Shown piece by piece: positions 14,094 through 22,492 of a stretch of 26,506 bases of DNA (within the stretch, counting starts at the first letter, position 1; the number at the start of each line of letters is the position of its first letter). The translations under genes were made by a program, and so were the position numbers. The notes below the pieces were generated by a model. The model was given only the letters and a program-made list of their open reading frames with translations. It ran no database searches and had not been told where the DNA came from. The stretch comes from a virus, in the IMG/VR virus record IMGVR_UViG_3300037293_000208, positions 1 to 26,506 of that record. One strand, 5' to 3'.

Positions 14094-14999
14094 ATGCACT
14101 TAATAGAACTTCGCGACGCTAAAATAAAAAGGTACTTCCCCTCTGATCTATCAGAGTGCGATAGTGAACAGTATATGGATATGTGCGAATTAGTTTTTCG
14201 TCGCCAAAATCAGGAAATCAATTATGACGAATTCAAAGTTCAAGCAGTATACAAGCTAATGGGTTTGAAACCTTCAAAACCAACTGATGATGACGAAAAT
14301 AAGTTCGCTAACATCTACCAAATATCTGAGCTAATCAATGATTTCTTTGAAGAAGACGAGGAGGGGATGAAAGTGATCAAGCAATATTACATTCATAATC
14401 CGGTACCACAATTCAAACCATTGTGGAAAACCTACTACGGACCTACGGATAGTTTTATGAATATGACCTTCGGGGAATATACGGATGGGCTTAGAATGTT
14501 TCACGACTTTCACGCCTCGGGTGACATGCATATTCTAACCTTATTGACTGCTTTGTTCTATCGCCCAAAAAAGCGTTTTCATTTCATCAAGAAACGATTA
14601 GACAATTATGACGGAGATATCAGGGTAACGTATAATTCAAACCATCTGGAAGCTCGTGCCAAAGCCTTGAAGTACGCACCCATAGGTTTCGTTTATGGTT
14701 TCTACCTACTTTTTGCTTCTTTCCAAAAATCATTGGTCGAAATGCAATTAAACTGGGGCGGTCAGGAACTAGACTTATCTATTCTTTTCGAAACTTCGAA
14801 AGAAGAAAAAGACAATCCTGTTGCTTTAGCAGGAATAGGAATGGATAGCATCGCATTTATGATGGCCGAAAGCGGAGCATTTGGCAACTACAAGGAATTA
14901 AGAAATACGAATTTTTGGGAAATAATAGTACGCATGTACGACCTTAGAAGAGCCGATTTAGAACGACAAAAACAAGAAGCCAATGCTACCAATAACTAG
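14094..14999 (+). CDS. Conserved phage virion-assembly protein, unknown
   Basis: The product has 301 residues and is soluble and mostly helical, with FDxxH-like aromatic stretches (GLRMFHDFHASGDMHILTLL, about residues 142-161), FYRPKKRFHF and an acidic segment (NDFFEEDEEGMK). No enzymatic motif is recognised. It is packed tightly between neighbours (1 bp gap before, 17 bp overlap after), as structural genes are. I infer a connector or tail-assembly factor. The evidence is context only. Confidence 0.6.
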   Translation: MHLIELRDAKIKRYFPSDLSECDSEQYMDMCELVFRRQNQEINYDEFKVQAVYKLMGLKPSKPTDDDENKFANIYQISELINDFFEEDEEGMKVIKQYYIHNPVPQFKPLWKTYYGPTDSFMNMTFGEYTDGLRMFHDFHASGDMHILTLLTALFYRPKKRFHFIKKRLDNYDGDIRVTYNSNHLEARAKALKYAPIGFVYGFYLLFASFQKSLVEMQLNWGGQELDLSILFETSKEEKDNPVALAGIGMDSIAFMMAESGAFGNYKELRNTNFWEIIVRMYDLRRADLERQKQEANATNN

Positions 15000-15462
15000 A
15001 TTACTAGAGTACCAAGCCGAAATGGTTGCTGTATTGCTTGACGCCAATAGCAATAAGATGTTTCGTTATTCAGATATGATAATCGATGATAGTGAGCTGG
15101 CTAATATTTTAAAAGAGCGCACCGCTGATGACAACACCTTTTTAATATCAGTGATGCCATCTTACCGAATGAAAGGCCAAGAAGACAATGCCAAGTGGGA
15201 TAATGTACTGCAATTCTTTATCCTGGACAAAACGGATTATTCAGAACACGATAGAGACGGTTTTCGTAATATATTTGTCGAAACTCAAATAAAAGCACAA
15301 GCATTCCTCTATAAGTTAATGAACGATAAAGCAGATAATAACAGTCTTTTTTGTGGATTTCTTTCCTACCTAGACGAAAACTCCATCACGGTAGATCCAG
15401 TCTGGAAAATGCACGGATGCAATGGCTGGACGATTAATATAAATTTGGATACTGCGTTATAA
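14983..15462 (+). CDS. Putative tail or head-completion protein
   Basis: The product has 159 residues and is an alpha/beta type protein with FRNIFVETQIKAQAFLYKLM (about residues 89-108) and a final beta part with VDPVWKMHGCNGWTINI. Size and position between connector genes and the tail module fit a tail terminator or completion protein. It overlaps the previous gene by 17 bp. The role is inferred from context. Confidence 0.55.
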   Translation: MLPITRLLEYQAEMVAVLLDANSNKMFRYSDMIIDDSELANILKERTADDNTFLISVMPSYRMKGQEDNAKWDNVLQFFILDKTDYSEHDRDGFRNIFVETQIKAQAFLYKLMNDKADNNSLFCGFLSYLDENSITVDPVWKMHGCNGWTININLDTAL

Positions 15463-15480
15463 TTCCGTACCTTTACGGAA
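15444..15480 (+). promoter_or_regulatory. Promoter with -7 box inside a dyad
   Basis: TTTG (15444-15447), 20 bp, then TACCTTTA (15468-15475), which has one mismatch to TAnnTTTG. The -7 box lies inside the perfect dyad TTCCGTA-CCTT-TACGGAA (15463-15480). It stands 11 bp before the ATG at 15491. The layout, with a palindrome enclosing the box, is the same as at 10951-10982. Confidence 0.5.
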
Positions 15481-15490
15481 ACACAAAGCC

Positions 15491-15691
15491 ATGACAAATA
15501 CACAAATCGAAAAACTATTTTTCGAAACCATCGAAGAAACCGCGATCTACAATAAGCTAGAAGGCATAAGCGAAGACAAAATATACAACTGGCGCAAAGG
15601 CCGTGGCCGAAAACCCACTACTGGTGAAATGCTAGACGTATTGTATCAAATGAATAAAATCGTAATCAATGAGCCTAATAAAATCTCGTGA
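15491..15691 (+). CDS. Small hypothetical protein, possibly DNA-binding
   Basis: The product has 66 residues. It contains EGISEDKIYNWRKGRGRKPT, which reads like a recognition helix followed by a basic arm (as in Cro/HTH or AT-hook-like proteins), then GEMLDVLYQMNKIVINEP. It has its own promoter-operator element directly upstream and overlaps the next gene by 23 bp. A small regulator is possible. No family is assigned. Confidence 0.55.
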   Translation: MTNTQIEKLFFETIEETAIYNKLEGISEDKIYNWRKGRGRKPTTGEMLDVLYQMNKIVINEPNKIS

Positions 15692-16046
15692 AAACCTATC
15701 AGAACAAATCCTGCAAGGCCGTTTTATTCGTAAAACCCTGCGGGATGTTGCTGTAGATATTGACAAGGCGCAAAGGAGTGTCATGTCAAGCCGTGGTTTT
15801 GAGAGTCAAGACTGGTACAATGGCCGGGGATTTATAGTGAGCGAGAATACAATGGATTACACCCACCTCAAGAAACATCGTTTTGTTGATATGAAATCGC
15901 GCACCAGCAAGAATGGAACTAAGCGAAAGAAATCCCACCCTATACACAACAAGATTATTTGGGGCCATTACAATAACATTATCAAGGAATTGCATTTTGG
16001 CTTTACAAATGCTGTGAAGGAAGAATTGCGGAACATAAAAGGTTAG
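15669..16046 (+). CDS. Hypothetical phage protein, morphogenesis candidate
   Basis: The product has 125 residues and is basic, with RNLSEQILQGRF-like N-terminal helices, a central DYTHLKKHRFVDMKSR and a helical end (FGFTNAVKEELRNIKG as read, about residues 108-125). Head-tail joining or minor tail proteins of this size often have this look, but no motif is decisive. It overlaps the upstream gene by 23 bp and is followed by the non-coding leader of the HicB-HicA unit. Confidence 0.5.
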   Translation: MSLIKSRENLSEQILQGRFIRKTLRDVAVDIDKAQRSVMSSRGFESQDWYNGRGFIVSENTMDYTHLKKHRFVDMKSRTSKNGTKRKKSHPIHNKIIWGHYNNIIKELHFGFTNAVKEELRNIKG

Positions 16047-16072
16047 TAAGATGTGTTAATCATTAGTAAAAT

Positions 16073-16116
16073 TTGGTAGTAAAAAATACATTTGTATGTA
16101 ACTTTGTATATATTTG
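16073..16116 (+). promoter_or_regulatory. Promoter cluster and operator of the HicB-HicA unit
   Basis: Three -7-like boxes follow each other: TACATTTG (16087-16094), TAACTTTG (16099-16106) and TATATTTG (16109-16116). A TTTG at 16073 lies 22 bp before the second. The dyad TACAT-ttgt-ATGTA (16087-16100) overlaps them and could be the HicB operator for autoregulation. Confidence 0.6.
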
Positions 16117-16172
16117 CACAACACAATAATAACATTTACTACTAAAGAAGACAAATTAATTTATTTGTAGAG

Positions 16173-16235
16173 ATGTTTCAAAAAATTTTTGAATTAAAAA
16201 AAGTTTTTTATTTTAAAAAGACAGCAACAAAATGA
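16173..16235 (+). CDS. Possible 20-residue leader peptide before hicB
   Basis: The sequence is ATG TTT CAA ... to TGA at 16233-16235. The TGA overlaps the hicB start (ATGA). The peptide is basic (MFQKIFELKKVFYFKKTATK). A leader of this form could couple translation to hicB. Nothing but the open frame and the exact overlap supports it. Confidence 0.3.
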   Translation: MFQKIFELKKVFYFKKTATK

Positions 16236-16624
16236 ATAAAAATCATCACGTAAATGTAAATTTTAAAAACGCTGAGGCTAAAGTTAAAGCCAATATCGTT
16301 TTGATATCATTTAAAGAAGAGGACAACTATATAATTTATTCACCACATCTTGAAGTTACAGGATATGGAAAAAGTGAAGAGGAAGCTATGGGATCATTTA
16401 ACCATTGCCTAGGCGCTTTTCTTGATTATACCACTAATAAAAAAACATTACACAAAGAACTTACTCGTTTAGGCTGGGAGCTAAGAAAAGGAACTGTTAA
16501 GCGTCCAAGAAAAATTAATGCTCCATCAATGTCTGATTTAGTATTAAACAATGAACAGCTTAAGGAATTGTTGAACAAGCATGATATCTCTACGATTCAA
16601 AAAGAAGTTGCTATACCCGTCTAA
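16232..16624 (+). CDS. hicB: HicB-like antitoxin
   Basis: The product has 130 residues. Residues about 18-65 form the partial RNase-H-like HicB fold: ANIVLISFKEEDNYIIYSPH, then LEVTGYGKSEEEAMGSFNHC, which has the 'G.G.t.eEA' signature. The C-terminal part is basic (KGTVKRPRKI) and may bind DNA. HicB neutralises HicA and usually represses its own promoter. It comes before the toxin gene, which is the reverse of the classical hicA-hicB order but known in the family. The toxin ATG is 3 bp after its stop. Confidence 0.8.
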   Translation: MNKNHHVNVNFKNAEAKVKANIVLISFKEEDNYIIYSPHLEVTGYGKSEEEAMGSFNHCLGAFLDYTTNKKTLHKELTRLGWELRKGTVKRPRKINAPSMSDLVLNNEQLKELLNKHDISTIQKEVAIPV

Positions 16625-16627
16625 TAA

Positions 16628-16870
16628 ATGAATACATACAAGGCTAGCAATATTCCGTTAAAAACTATATTGTGGTTTTTAGAACATAATGGATTAAAGC
16701 ATATTAGCACAGATGGAGGTCATGCAAAATATACCCGAAAAGATTTACTGAGACCCATTATAATTCAAACTCATATATGTCCAGTACCTGAATTTATAGT
16801 TTTACAAATTTTTAAGCATTTAGGATATAATAAAAAATCATTTCATACATATTGTAAAAATTATTATTAA
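16628..16870 (+). CDS. hicA: HicA-like mRNA interferase toxin
   Basis: The product has 80 residues. It matches the HicA double-stranded-RNA-binding-like fold: LKTILWFLEHNGLKHISTDG, then GGHAKYT with the expected catalytic His (H32), then PIIIQTHICPVPEFIVLQIF matching the 'P.H......gtl..I.k..G' end. The more usual residue before His is Ser, and here it is Gly. HicA cleaves mRNA when freed from HicB. A weak hairpin with T-rich tail follows. In a prophage such a pair may stabilise the element or act against other phages. Confidence 0.78.
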   Translation: MNTYKASNIPLKTILWFLEHNGLKHISTDGGHAKYTRKDLLRPIIIQTHICPVPEFIVLQIFKHLGYNKKSFHTYCKNYY

Positions 16871-16894
16871 TTCCTCAATTAGAGGGATTTTCTT
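16870..16894 (+). terminator. Weak terminator after hicA
   Basis: ATTCCTC and GAGGGAT pair around AATTA (one G-T wobble) followed by TTTCTT. The sequence right after it, TATATTTA (16894-16901), could be a -7 box for the gene at 16924. Confidence 0.45.
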
Positions 16895-16923
16895 ATATTT
16901 ACAGCTAACTAAAAAATTAAAGT

Positions 16924-17460
16924 ATGAAGAAAATTATTTTGTTTTTATTATTCACACAATATATAGGACTAGCTCAAAGTACTAACTATCAAGATAAACT
17001 ACAAAAATTGCCGAAAGAAATTGTAAAGAACTATCGAATTATTAATGATAAGTTTGAGCATGCAACAAACATTTTTTCAAAAAGCAGTGATGGAGCAAAA
17101 ATAAAATTGAATATAAAAATAACCGATGACCAATGTATACTAAGATTATATTCTTTTTATTCAGCTAGTACCTGGCTATTCATTGATTCCATTTCTTTTC
17201 TTATAAACGGGGAGACATATAAAATCGAAAGTATAAATTCAGCAAATAAACAAATAGGAATCGGGCAAGGAATAGCAGAAAGGACTTATACAATAGTTGA
17301 CAATGAACTTTTAAGAGTGGTAGGGAAAATAATAGATTCTAAAGTTCCGGTTGAAGTACGATTTCATGGCAATAATGAATATTTTGATTTTAAATTATCA
17401 AAAAAGAATATAGCTGCTATGAAAGAAACATTAGCATTGTATCAAAATATAATTGAATAA
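16924..17460 (+). CDS. Secreted protein, accessory (lysogenic conversion candidate)
   Basis: The product has 178 residues. The N-terminus is a typical signal peptide (MKKIILFLLFTQYIGLAQS) with a likely cut around residue 18, so the product acts in the periplasm or outside. The mature part is a beta-rich domain (INDKFEHATNIFSKSSDG, LNIKITDDQCILRLYSFY, then STWLFIDSISFLINGETYKI) and ends in a helix. No cysteines suggest a lipoprotein. No family is recognised. It sits alone between the toxin-antitoxin pair and a strong terminator inside virion genes, and its product is exported, which fits a prophage gene that alters the host surface. Confidence 0.6.
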   Translation: MKKIILFLLFTQYIGLAQSTNYQDKLQKLPKEIVKNYRIINDKFEHATNIFSKSSDGAKIKLNIKITDDQCILRLYSFYSASTWLFIDSISFLINGETYKIESINSANKQIGIGQGIAERTYTIVDNELLRVVGKIIDSKVPVEVRFHGNNEYFDFKLSKKNIAAMKETLALYQNIIE

Positions 17461-17481
17461 ACTTCAGAGAACTAATTATTA

Positions 17482-17510
17482 AAGATGTGCAAATGCACAT
17501 CTTTTTTTTT
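17482..17510 (+). terminator. Strong rho-independent terminator
   Basis: AAGATGTGCA and TGCACATCTT form a perfect ten-base stem around AA with a following run of T. It ends the accessory unit. Its T-run and the next G form the TTTTG that serves as the -33 box of the next promoter. Confidence 0.9.
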
Positions 17511-17538
17511 GCTCATTGAATTTATATTTGTACGTTTG
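17507..17538 (+). promoter_or_regulatory. Promoter of the tail module (TTTTG-N19-TACGTTTG)
   Basis: TTTTG (17507-17511), then 19 bp, then TACGTTTG (17531-17538) fit the Bacteroidota consensus in sequence and spacing. A second box TATATTTG (17523-17530) directly precedes. Transcription should start near 17543-17546. Confidence 0.65.
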
Positions 17539-17542
17539 CAGG

Positions 17543-17675
17543 GCAAAAACATTACAAGGTTACCCATTCTAAACTTTTTTAAGTTAACATAAGCGAACCC
17601 TCGCCACGTTGTAGGTGCTAGTGATAGCCCTGATCTCATTCCTTGGAATGTTTTTGCACAACCGAAGCGAGGGTT
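17543..17675 (+). ncRNA. Structured leader RNA, possible pseudoknot
   Basis: Two interleaved inverted repeats lie here. GCAAAAACATT (17543-17553) pairs with AATGTTTTTGC (17647-17657). AACCCTCGC (17596-17604) with GTTGT (17608-17612) pairs with ACAAC (17658-17662) and GCGAGGGTT (17667-17675). The first partner's second half lies in the loop of the second stem and abuts it, which is pseudoknot topology with room for stacking. The RNA would begin right at the first strand, given the promoter upstream. I know of no matching family. It may control the gene at 17699. Confidence 0.45.
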
Positions 17676-17698
17676 TCGTGTATTTTATATTTTCAGAT

Positions 17699-18148
17699 AT
17701 GCAAAAAGAAAATCAAAATCAGAATGAATTACCGAGTGTTGGGATTCCATTTTCAACTGTTCCAGTAAAAATATTTTACGGAAAAGGAAAAGCGGTAATG
17801 ATTAAAGACAAGTCCTTTAAACAAGCTATGATTAGGATATGGCAATCGGACGAATTTAAGGACTACGAACCTATGAAAATGGTATTTACCAGCACTGGAA
17901 AAGTCCTGTTTATGGACAAGCAAGCCTTTCACTCCTACCTCAATGGAGGTATTACTATGCAAGAACTCATTGAACTTACAGAATGTGATGAGTTGTATCG
18001 CAATACTAAGGACTTTATAAGTGAAGGAGACTGTGTTATCGACGCAGGATCGCTATGGAAATCCAATCGAAAGGAACTTACTTTAATCGATGATGATAAT
18101 ATATTTACTACCAAAATTGATTTAACGATGTTTGAAATTGTAGAATAA
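17699..18148 (+). CDS. Hypothetical protein upstream of tape measure
   Basis: The product has 149 residues from the ATG at 17699. A GTG at 17615 is in frame, but the added part overlaps the structured leader, so I prefer the ATG. It is soluble and acidic, with VKIFYGKGKAVMIKDKSFKQ, FTSTGKVLFMDKQAFHSYLN and a final beta part. The position before the tape measure is where tail-assembly chaperones usually lie, but no slippery frameshift or second frame is seen, so I do not make that call. A terminator follows 26 bp after the stop. Confidence 0.55.
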   Translation: MQKENQNQNELPSVGIPFSTVPVKIFYGKGKAVMIKDKSFKQAMIRIWQSDEFKDYEPMKMVFTSTGKVLFMDKQAFHSYLNGGITMQELIELTECDELYRNTKDFISEGDCVIDAGSLWKSNRKELTLIDDDNIFTTKIDLTMFEIVE

Positions 18149-18174
18149 ATTTAATCCGCAGAATACCACCTTAG

Positions 18175-18197
18175 CCCCGTAATCACGGGGATTTTTG
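18175..18197 (+). terminator. Terminator before the tape measure gene
   Basis: CCCCGT and ACGGGG pair around AATC, followed by ATTTTTG. The stem is short but GC-rich. The tape measure gene starts 55 bp later, so either readthrough or a promoter in 18198-18251 is needed. I see no good -7 box there. Confidence 0.65.
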
Positions 18198-18251
18198 TTG
18201 TCACATATTTACCCGTAATAAATAGCCAATTTTACTGAAAATCAGTACCTA

Positions 18252-21200
18252 ATGGCAAAGACTATATCAGACGAAAAGATGAAACTATCGATAATAATCG
18301 ATGGAAATGTAGCGCAAAAAGAACTCTTAGATTTGGAGAAAAGTACGCGTTCCCTTAAGAAAGCAAATAGTGATTTACTTTTTGAACAAAAGGTTATTGA
18401 AAAACAATTAGGGAAAGATTCTGCCGAATATAAAGCGTTGTCTGTTCAAATAAAAGCGAATACCGCTACTATGTCCGCCAATAAGACTAAAATGGCCGAG
18501 CTTCAGGATCAGATTGGATTGACTGGTTTGACCATGAAACAATTGGGAGACAAAGCCAAGCTTTTAAGAATGCAACTCCTTAACGCCATACCAGGAGGCG
18601 AAGCGCACAAGCAATATACTGCCGAGTTAGCACAAGTATCTGGAAGAATAAACGAATTAAGGGGAAACGCCAATACAGCAGGGAGCTCCATTGGTTCACT
18701 CGCTGATAAATTCAACCGTTATCAAGGATTAGCTATTTCTGTTATTGCTGGTTTGACTGGTGTTGCTCTTTCTATTCAAAAAATAATTGATATTAACGGT
18801 AAACTATCAGATGCGCAATCTGATGTTATGAAAACTACAGGGCAAACCAAAGAGGAAGTTGATGAGTTGACTAAATCATTTGGAGTATTGCAAACCCGTA
18901 CATCAAGAATTGACCTCTTAGGTATTGCTGAGCAAGGTGGCCGTATAGGTGTTGCTAAAGCGGAGATTGGCGATTTTGTCAATGTAATGAATAAAGCGTC
19001 TGTAGCATTGGGTGATTCCTTTACCGGAGGAGCAGAAGAAGTGGCTAATAAACTGGGTAAAATAAAATTCCTTTTTGCAGAAACTAAAGATCTAAAAGTA
19101 GAAGAATCTTATAACGCTATTGGTTCTGCCATCAATGATTTAGGAGCAAATGGAGTCGCTTCTGAGGCTAACATTGCTGATTTTACCACCCGTATTGGTT
19201 CGCTTACTGATGTTTTAAAACCCACCATTCAAGAAACACTAGCATTAGGTACCGCATTTGAAGAATCAGGTATTGAAGCAGAGGTTTCGGCACGTGCCTA
19301 TAACATCTTCATGAAACAAGCCAGTACGGAGAGTGCTAAATTTGCTAAGGTCATGGGGATTTCTCAAAAATCAGTAGAGGATATGATTAATACTGATCCT
19401 CTTGAATTCATGCTTAACTTCTCGCAAGGGTTAAAAGGAATGAACGCTACTGAAACGGCCAAAACCTTAGACTACTTAGGGATTAATGCTGATGGAGCCA
19501 ATAAGGTTATCGGGGCTATGGGAAACAATATGGGGCGTTTCCGTGAATTGATTGACTTATCTAACAATTCATTTGCTTCGGGAACATCATTAATCAATGA
19601 ATACAACATCAAAAACAACAACTTAGCGGCTACTTTAGAAAAAATAAGCAAACGGGTTTCTGGTTGGTTTTCTTCTGAAACATTTATTAAGTGGCTTTCT
19701 GCTGGTGTAGAATGGATAGCAAAGTTTATTGGAGCAACTGATGATGCAGATGGTTCCGTAACCGCTTGGAAAAACACTTTAGTTTTTATAGCAAAAGTAC
19801 TCGCTATTGTAACGGCCGCAATGTTAACCAATGTGGCTTGGCAAAAACTGGTTGTTTTGTGGACCAATAGAAACACCGAAGCTAATTTACTATACAGCAT
19901 CGGTGCAAAAGCGCGCGCATTTGCTGATGGTGTTGCAATGGTCGCATCTCAGGCTTATGCAATGACAACGATGTTGTTGACAGGAAATATTAAAGGCGCT
20001 ATTCAAGCATTTAGGGTAATGACGGCTACTATGATGACAACTCCTTGGGGGTTTATCTTAGGAGCGGTAGCCGCTATTGGAGCCGCTTATTTAATATTTT
20101 CTGATGAAGCTAAAAAAGCCGAAACTTCACAATCAATGTTAAATAAAACATTGCAAGATGTTGATGCGGTTGTAAAAACACAATCTGCTTCTTTTTTAAC
20201 TTTGATTTCAATATTAAAAGATAAAACAGCATCTACAGAAGCGCAGGCTGCAGCCTTGAAAAAGGCAAAAGAAATAGGTGGTGAATACACTAAGGGATTA
20301 ACGTTAGAAAATATAGCTACTGCTACAGGTAAAAAACTGATTGATAGTTATATCAAAAGTTTAGAGAAAAAAGCGATGCTTCAGATTTTAGAGAAAAGAC
20401 AAGCTTCTATTATGGAGGAAATGGCAACTAAGAAAAATCTATCTCTAGAGGAAGAAATATCATGGTATGACAAAGCTTGGGCCTCTGTAAAAAATCTAAA
20501 TAATCCAGCACTCGCTGCAGCTGATGTTGTTATAACTGCTTCGAATAAAAGGAAAGCTGCTTTATCTGATTTGCAGAACTCCCTGAATTTAACCAACGCT
20601 GAGATGAAAGCATTCTTAGAAGCAAACCCTGATGCTATTGCAAACTTAGGAGGAGATTCTTCAGATGGCTCTACTTACACTGTTCCTCCAGATGATAAAA
20701 AAGGAAACGGAACGGCTTCTAAAAAAGACCCAAACGCCACTCAAGAAGAAATCAACCGTATAAAATTAGAGTCCAATTCTAAATTTAACGAACTACTACT
20801 TAAACAGGAACGTCAAAAAGAAGATGACCGTATCGCTATTATGGAAGAAGGTTATGCTAAAGATATGGCAATTGAGAATCAAAGATTCCAACGTGAAATT
20901 GATGATCTAAACAAACAAAAAGTACATACGGAGGAATTGGCAAAAATGGATGAAGAAATTGCCAAAGCCAAAGAATCTAAAGACACCTTAAAATACAATG
21001 CCTTACTAGCCATCAGGCAAGGATGGACTGCCAAAAACCTCGCTATTGATAATCAGGTTAATGAAATCATTGAAGGGAAGCAAGCAATACACAACCTGAA
21101 ACTCGCCACCATCCAAGAAAAAGGAGCGACTGAAATTCTAAAAGACAAGAAGGAAGCCTATGACCGTGAGAAAGTGCTGCGCGAAATTAAGTTTAATGAG

Positions 21201-22490
21201 GAATTGGCTGCACTTGGCAACAATAAAATACGTAAAGCAAAACTTACTGAAAAATACAATCTTGAAGAATTAGCCCATGAAGAGCAATTTTTAAAAGAAT
21301 TAATTGCTGAGTTCAATACTATCGTTGGTAAAGGAAAATTCAACGAGGTCGATTTATCTTTATTGTCTCCTGAGCAAGTACAAGAATTTACGGATGAAGC
21401 CGCCAAAGTTGGCTTAACCTTATCTGAGTTAATCAACAAAAAAAACGAATTACTAGGCAAGGACTCCGCAAGTAATGCAGAAGCTTTGGGAGTTGCAGGA
21501 GGAACCGCAGATATATTTGGGTTCACACCTGATAATTGGTTACAGTTCCACGATAATCTTGCTACAGGTAAAATGGGAATTGAAGAAATGATATTTGCTG
21601 TTACTGCCTTAACCAATGCGTACTCGATGTACAGCCAATTTCTGGATGCTAACGAAAGTAAGCAAGTGGCGCAATTTGAGAAAAACTCTAACGCTAAAAA
21701 AGCAAGGTTAAAACAGCAGTTAGATCAAGGGTCTATAAGTCAAGACCAATACAATAAAGGTGTTGAAAAAGCAGATAGCGATCTAGCAAAGAAAAAAGCA
21801 GAGATTGAATTGAAGCAAGCCAAACGCCAAAAAGCAATAGCTATTTCTAATATAGCTATGAGTACTGGACAGGCTATTTTAGGAATTTGGGCACAGTTCC
21901 CTAAATTCGATTTTGGTGCAACTGCAGCTATAATGTCGGGCGTTGTTGGAGCAATGGGATTAGCGCAAATTGCAATGGTTGCCAGACAGCCATTGCCTTC
22001 AGCTGCAGGATACGAGCAAGGATTATACCCTGAGTACGTAAAACGCCAACAGGACGGTAAAACATTCAAGTCTACCTATGGAGGAAAAACAAAATCAGGC
22101 TTAGTAAAAGACACCAGTCACTTCCTTGTGGCCGAGAATGGTCCCGAAATGGTAATTGATAACAAAGCATGGCGCCAAATGAACCCAGAGGTTAAGGATG
22201 CGTTAGTTCGTGAGTTGCGTGGTGTAAAAGGATTTGAGCAAGGATTATACAATGAAAACTTGAAGCGCTATGAAGTTCCTGCAGCTTCGGGTTCTGCCCC
22301 TGCTTCGTCTAGTGATTCGCAAATGCTAGCTATGGTACTCAATGTAATTTCAGAAAATACAGCTGTAATGAAGGACATAAAAGAATCGGGGATACTAGCA
22401 ATTGTTTCTAACAAGGACTACAACAGTATGAAAAACATTAAAGAAGGAGTCGATAAATATGTTGCTTTAAGAAAATCTAACAAATTATAA
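18252..22490 (+). CDS. Phage tail tape measure protein
   Basis: The product has 1412 residues, by far the longest gene here, as expected for the ruler that sets tail length. An N-terminal coiled coil (about residues 20-130) leads to a hydrophobic helix (about 160-178). A region from about 180 to 430 matches the TP901-type PhageMin_Tail family (SDAQSDVMKTTGQTKEEVDE; LGTAFEESGIEAEVSARAYN). Hydrophobic helices lie at about 510-530 and 598-616, long charged coiled coils at about 780-1030, and another hydrophobic stretch at about 1193-1240. VAENGPEMVID near residue 1293 is the 'GEnGPE' motif seen near the ends of tape measures. By length the tail would be roughly 200 nm at 1.5 angstrom per residue. 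The next gene starts 2 bp after the stop. Confidence 0.93.
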   Translation: MAKTISDEKMKLSIIIDGNVAQKELLDLEKSTRSLKKANSDLLFEQKVIEKQLGKDSAEYKALSVQIKANTATMSANKTKMAELQDQIGLTGLTMKQLGDKAKLLRMQLLNAIPGGEAHKQYTAELAQVSGRINELRGNANTAGSSIGSLADKFNRYQGLAISVIAGLTGVALSIQKIIDINGKLSDAQSDVMKTTGQTKEEVDELTKSFGVLQTRTSRIDLLGIAEQGGRIGVAKAEIGDFVNVMNKASVALGDSFTGGAEEVANKLGKIKFLFAETKDLKVEESYNAIGSAINDLGANGVASEANIADFTTRIGSLTDVLKPTIQETLALGTAFEESGIEAEVSARAYNIFMKQASTESAKFAKVMGISQKSVEDMINTDPLEFMLNFSQGLKGMNATETAKTLDYLGINADGANKVIGAMGNNMGRFRELIDLSNNSFASGTSLINEYNIKNNNLAATLEKISKRVSGWFSSETFIKWLSAGVEWIAKFIGATDDADGSVTAWKNTLVFIAKVLAIVTAAMLTNVAWQKLVVLWTNRNTEANLLYSIGAKARAFADGVAMVASQAYAMTTMLLTGNIKGAIQAFRVMTATMMTTPWGFILGAVAAIGAAYLIFSDEAKKAETSQSMLNKTLQDVDAVVKTQSASFLTLISILKDKTASTEAQAAALKKAKEIGGEYTKGLTLENIATATGKKLIDSYIKSLEKKAMLQILEKRQASIMEEMATKKNLSLEEEISWYDKAWASVKNLNNPALAAADVVITASNKRKAALSDLQNSLNLTNAEMKAFLEANPDAIANLGGDSSDGSTYTVPPDDKKGNGTASKKDPNATQEEINRIKLESNSKFNELLLKQERQKEDDRIAIMEEGYAKDMAIENQRFQREIDDLNKQKVHTEELAKMDEEIAKAKESKDTLKYNALLAIRQGWTAKNLAIDNQVNEIIEGKQAIHNLKLATIQEKGATEILKDKKEAYDREKVLREIKFNEELAALGNNKIRKAKLTEKYNLEELAHEEQFLKELIAEFNTIVGKGKFNEVDLSLLSPEQVQEFTDEAAKVGLTLSELINKKNELLGKDSASNAEALGVAGGTADIFGFTPDNWLQFHDNLATGKMGIEEMIFAVTALTNAYSMYSQFLDANESKQVAQFEKNSNAKKARLKQQLDQGSISQDQYNKGVEKADSDLAKKKAEIELKQAKRQKAIAISNIAMSTGQAILGIWAQFPKFDFGATAAIMSGVVGAMGLAQIAMVARQPLPSAAGYEQGLYPEYVKRQQDGKTFKSTYGGKTKSGLVKDTSHFLVAENGPEMVIDNKAWRQMNPEVKDALVRELRGVKGFEQGLYNENLKRYEVPAASGSAPASSSDSQMLAMVLNVISENTAVMKDIKESGILAIVSNKDYNSMKNIKEGVDKYVALRKSNKL

Positions 22491-22492
22491 TT

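Noticed and set aside
17615-17698. GTG-started extension with a hydrophobic N-terminus for the gene at 17699
   Set aside because: It overlaps the structured leader and uses a weaker start. The hydrophobic stretch is probably a by-product of the leader sequence.
17699-18148. Tail-assembly chaperone with programmed frameshift
   Set aside because: The position fits, but there is no overlapping second frame or slippery site, and a terminator follows the gene.
19472-19900. 142-residue frame on the minus strand inside the tape measure gene
   Set aside because: It lies wholly within a strong gene, is antisense to a coding region with regular codon pattern, and has no start signals or family motif.
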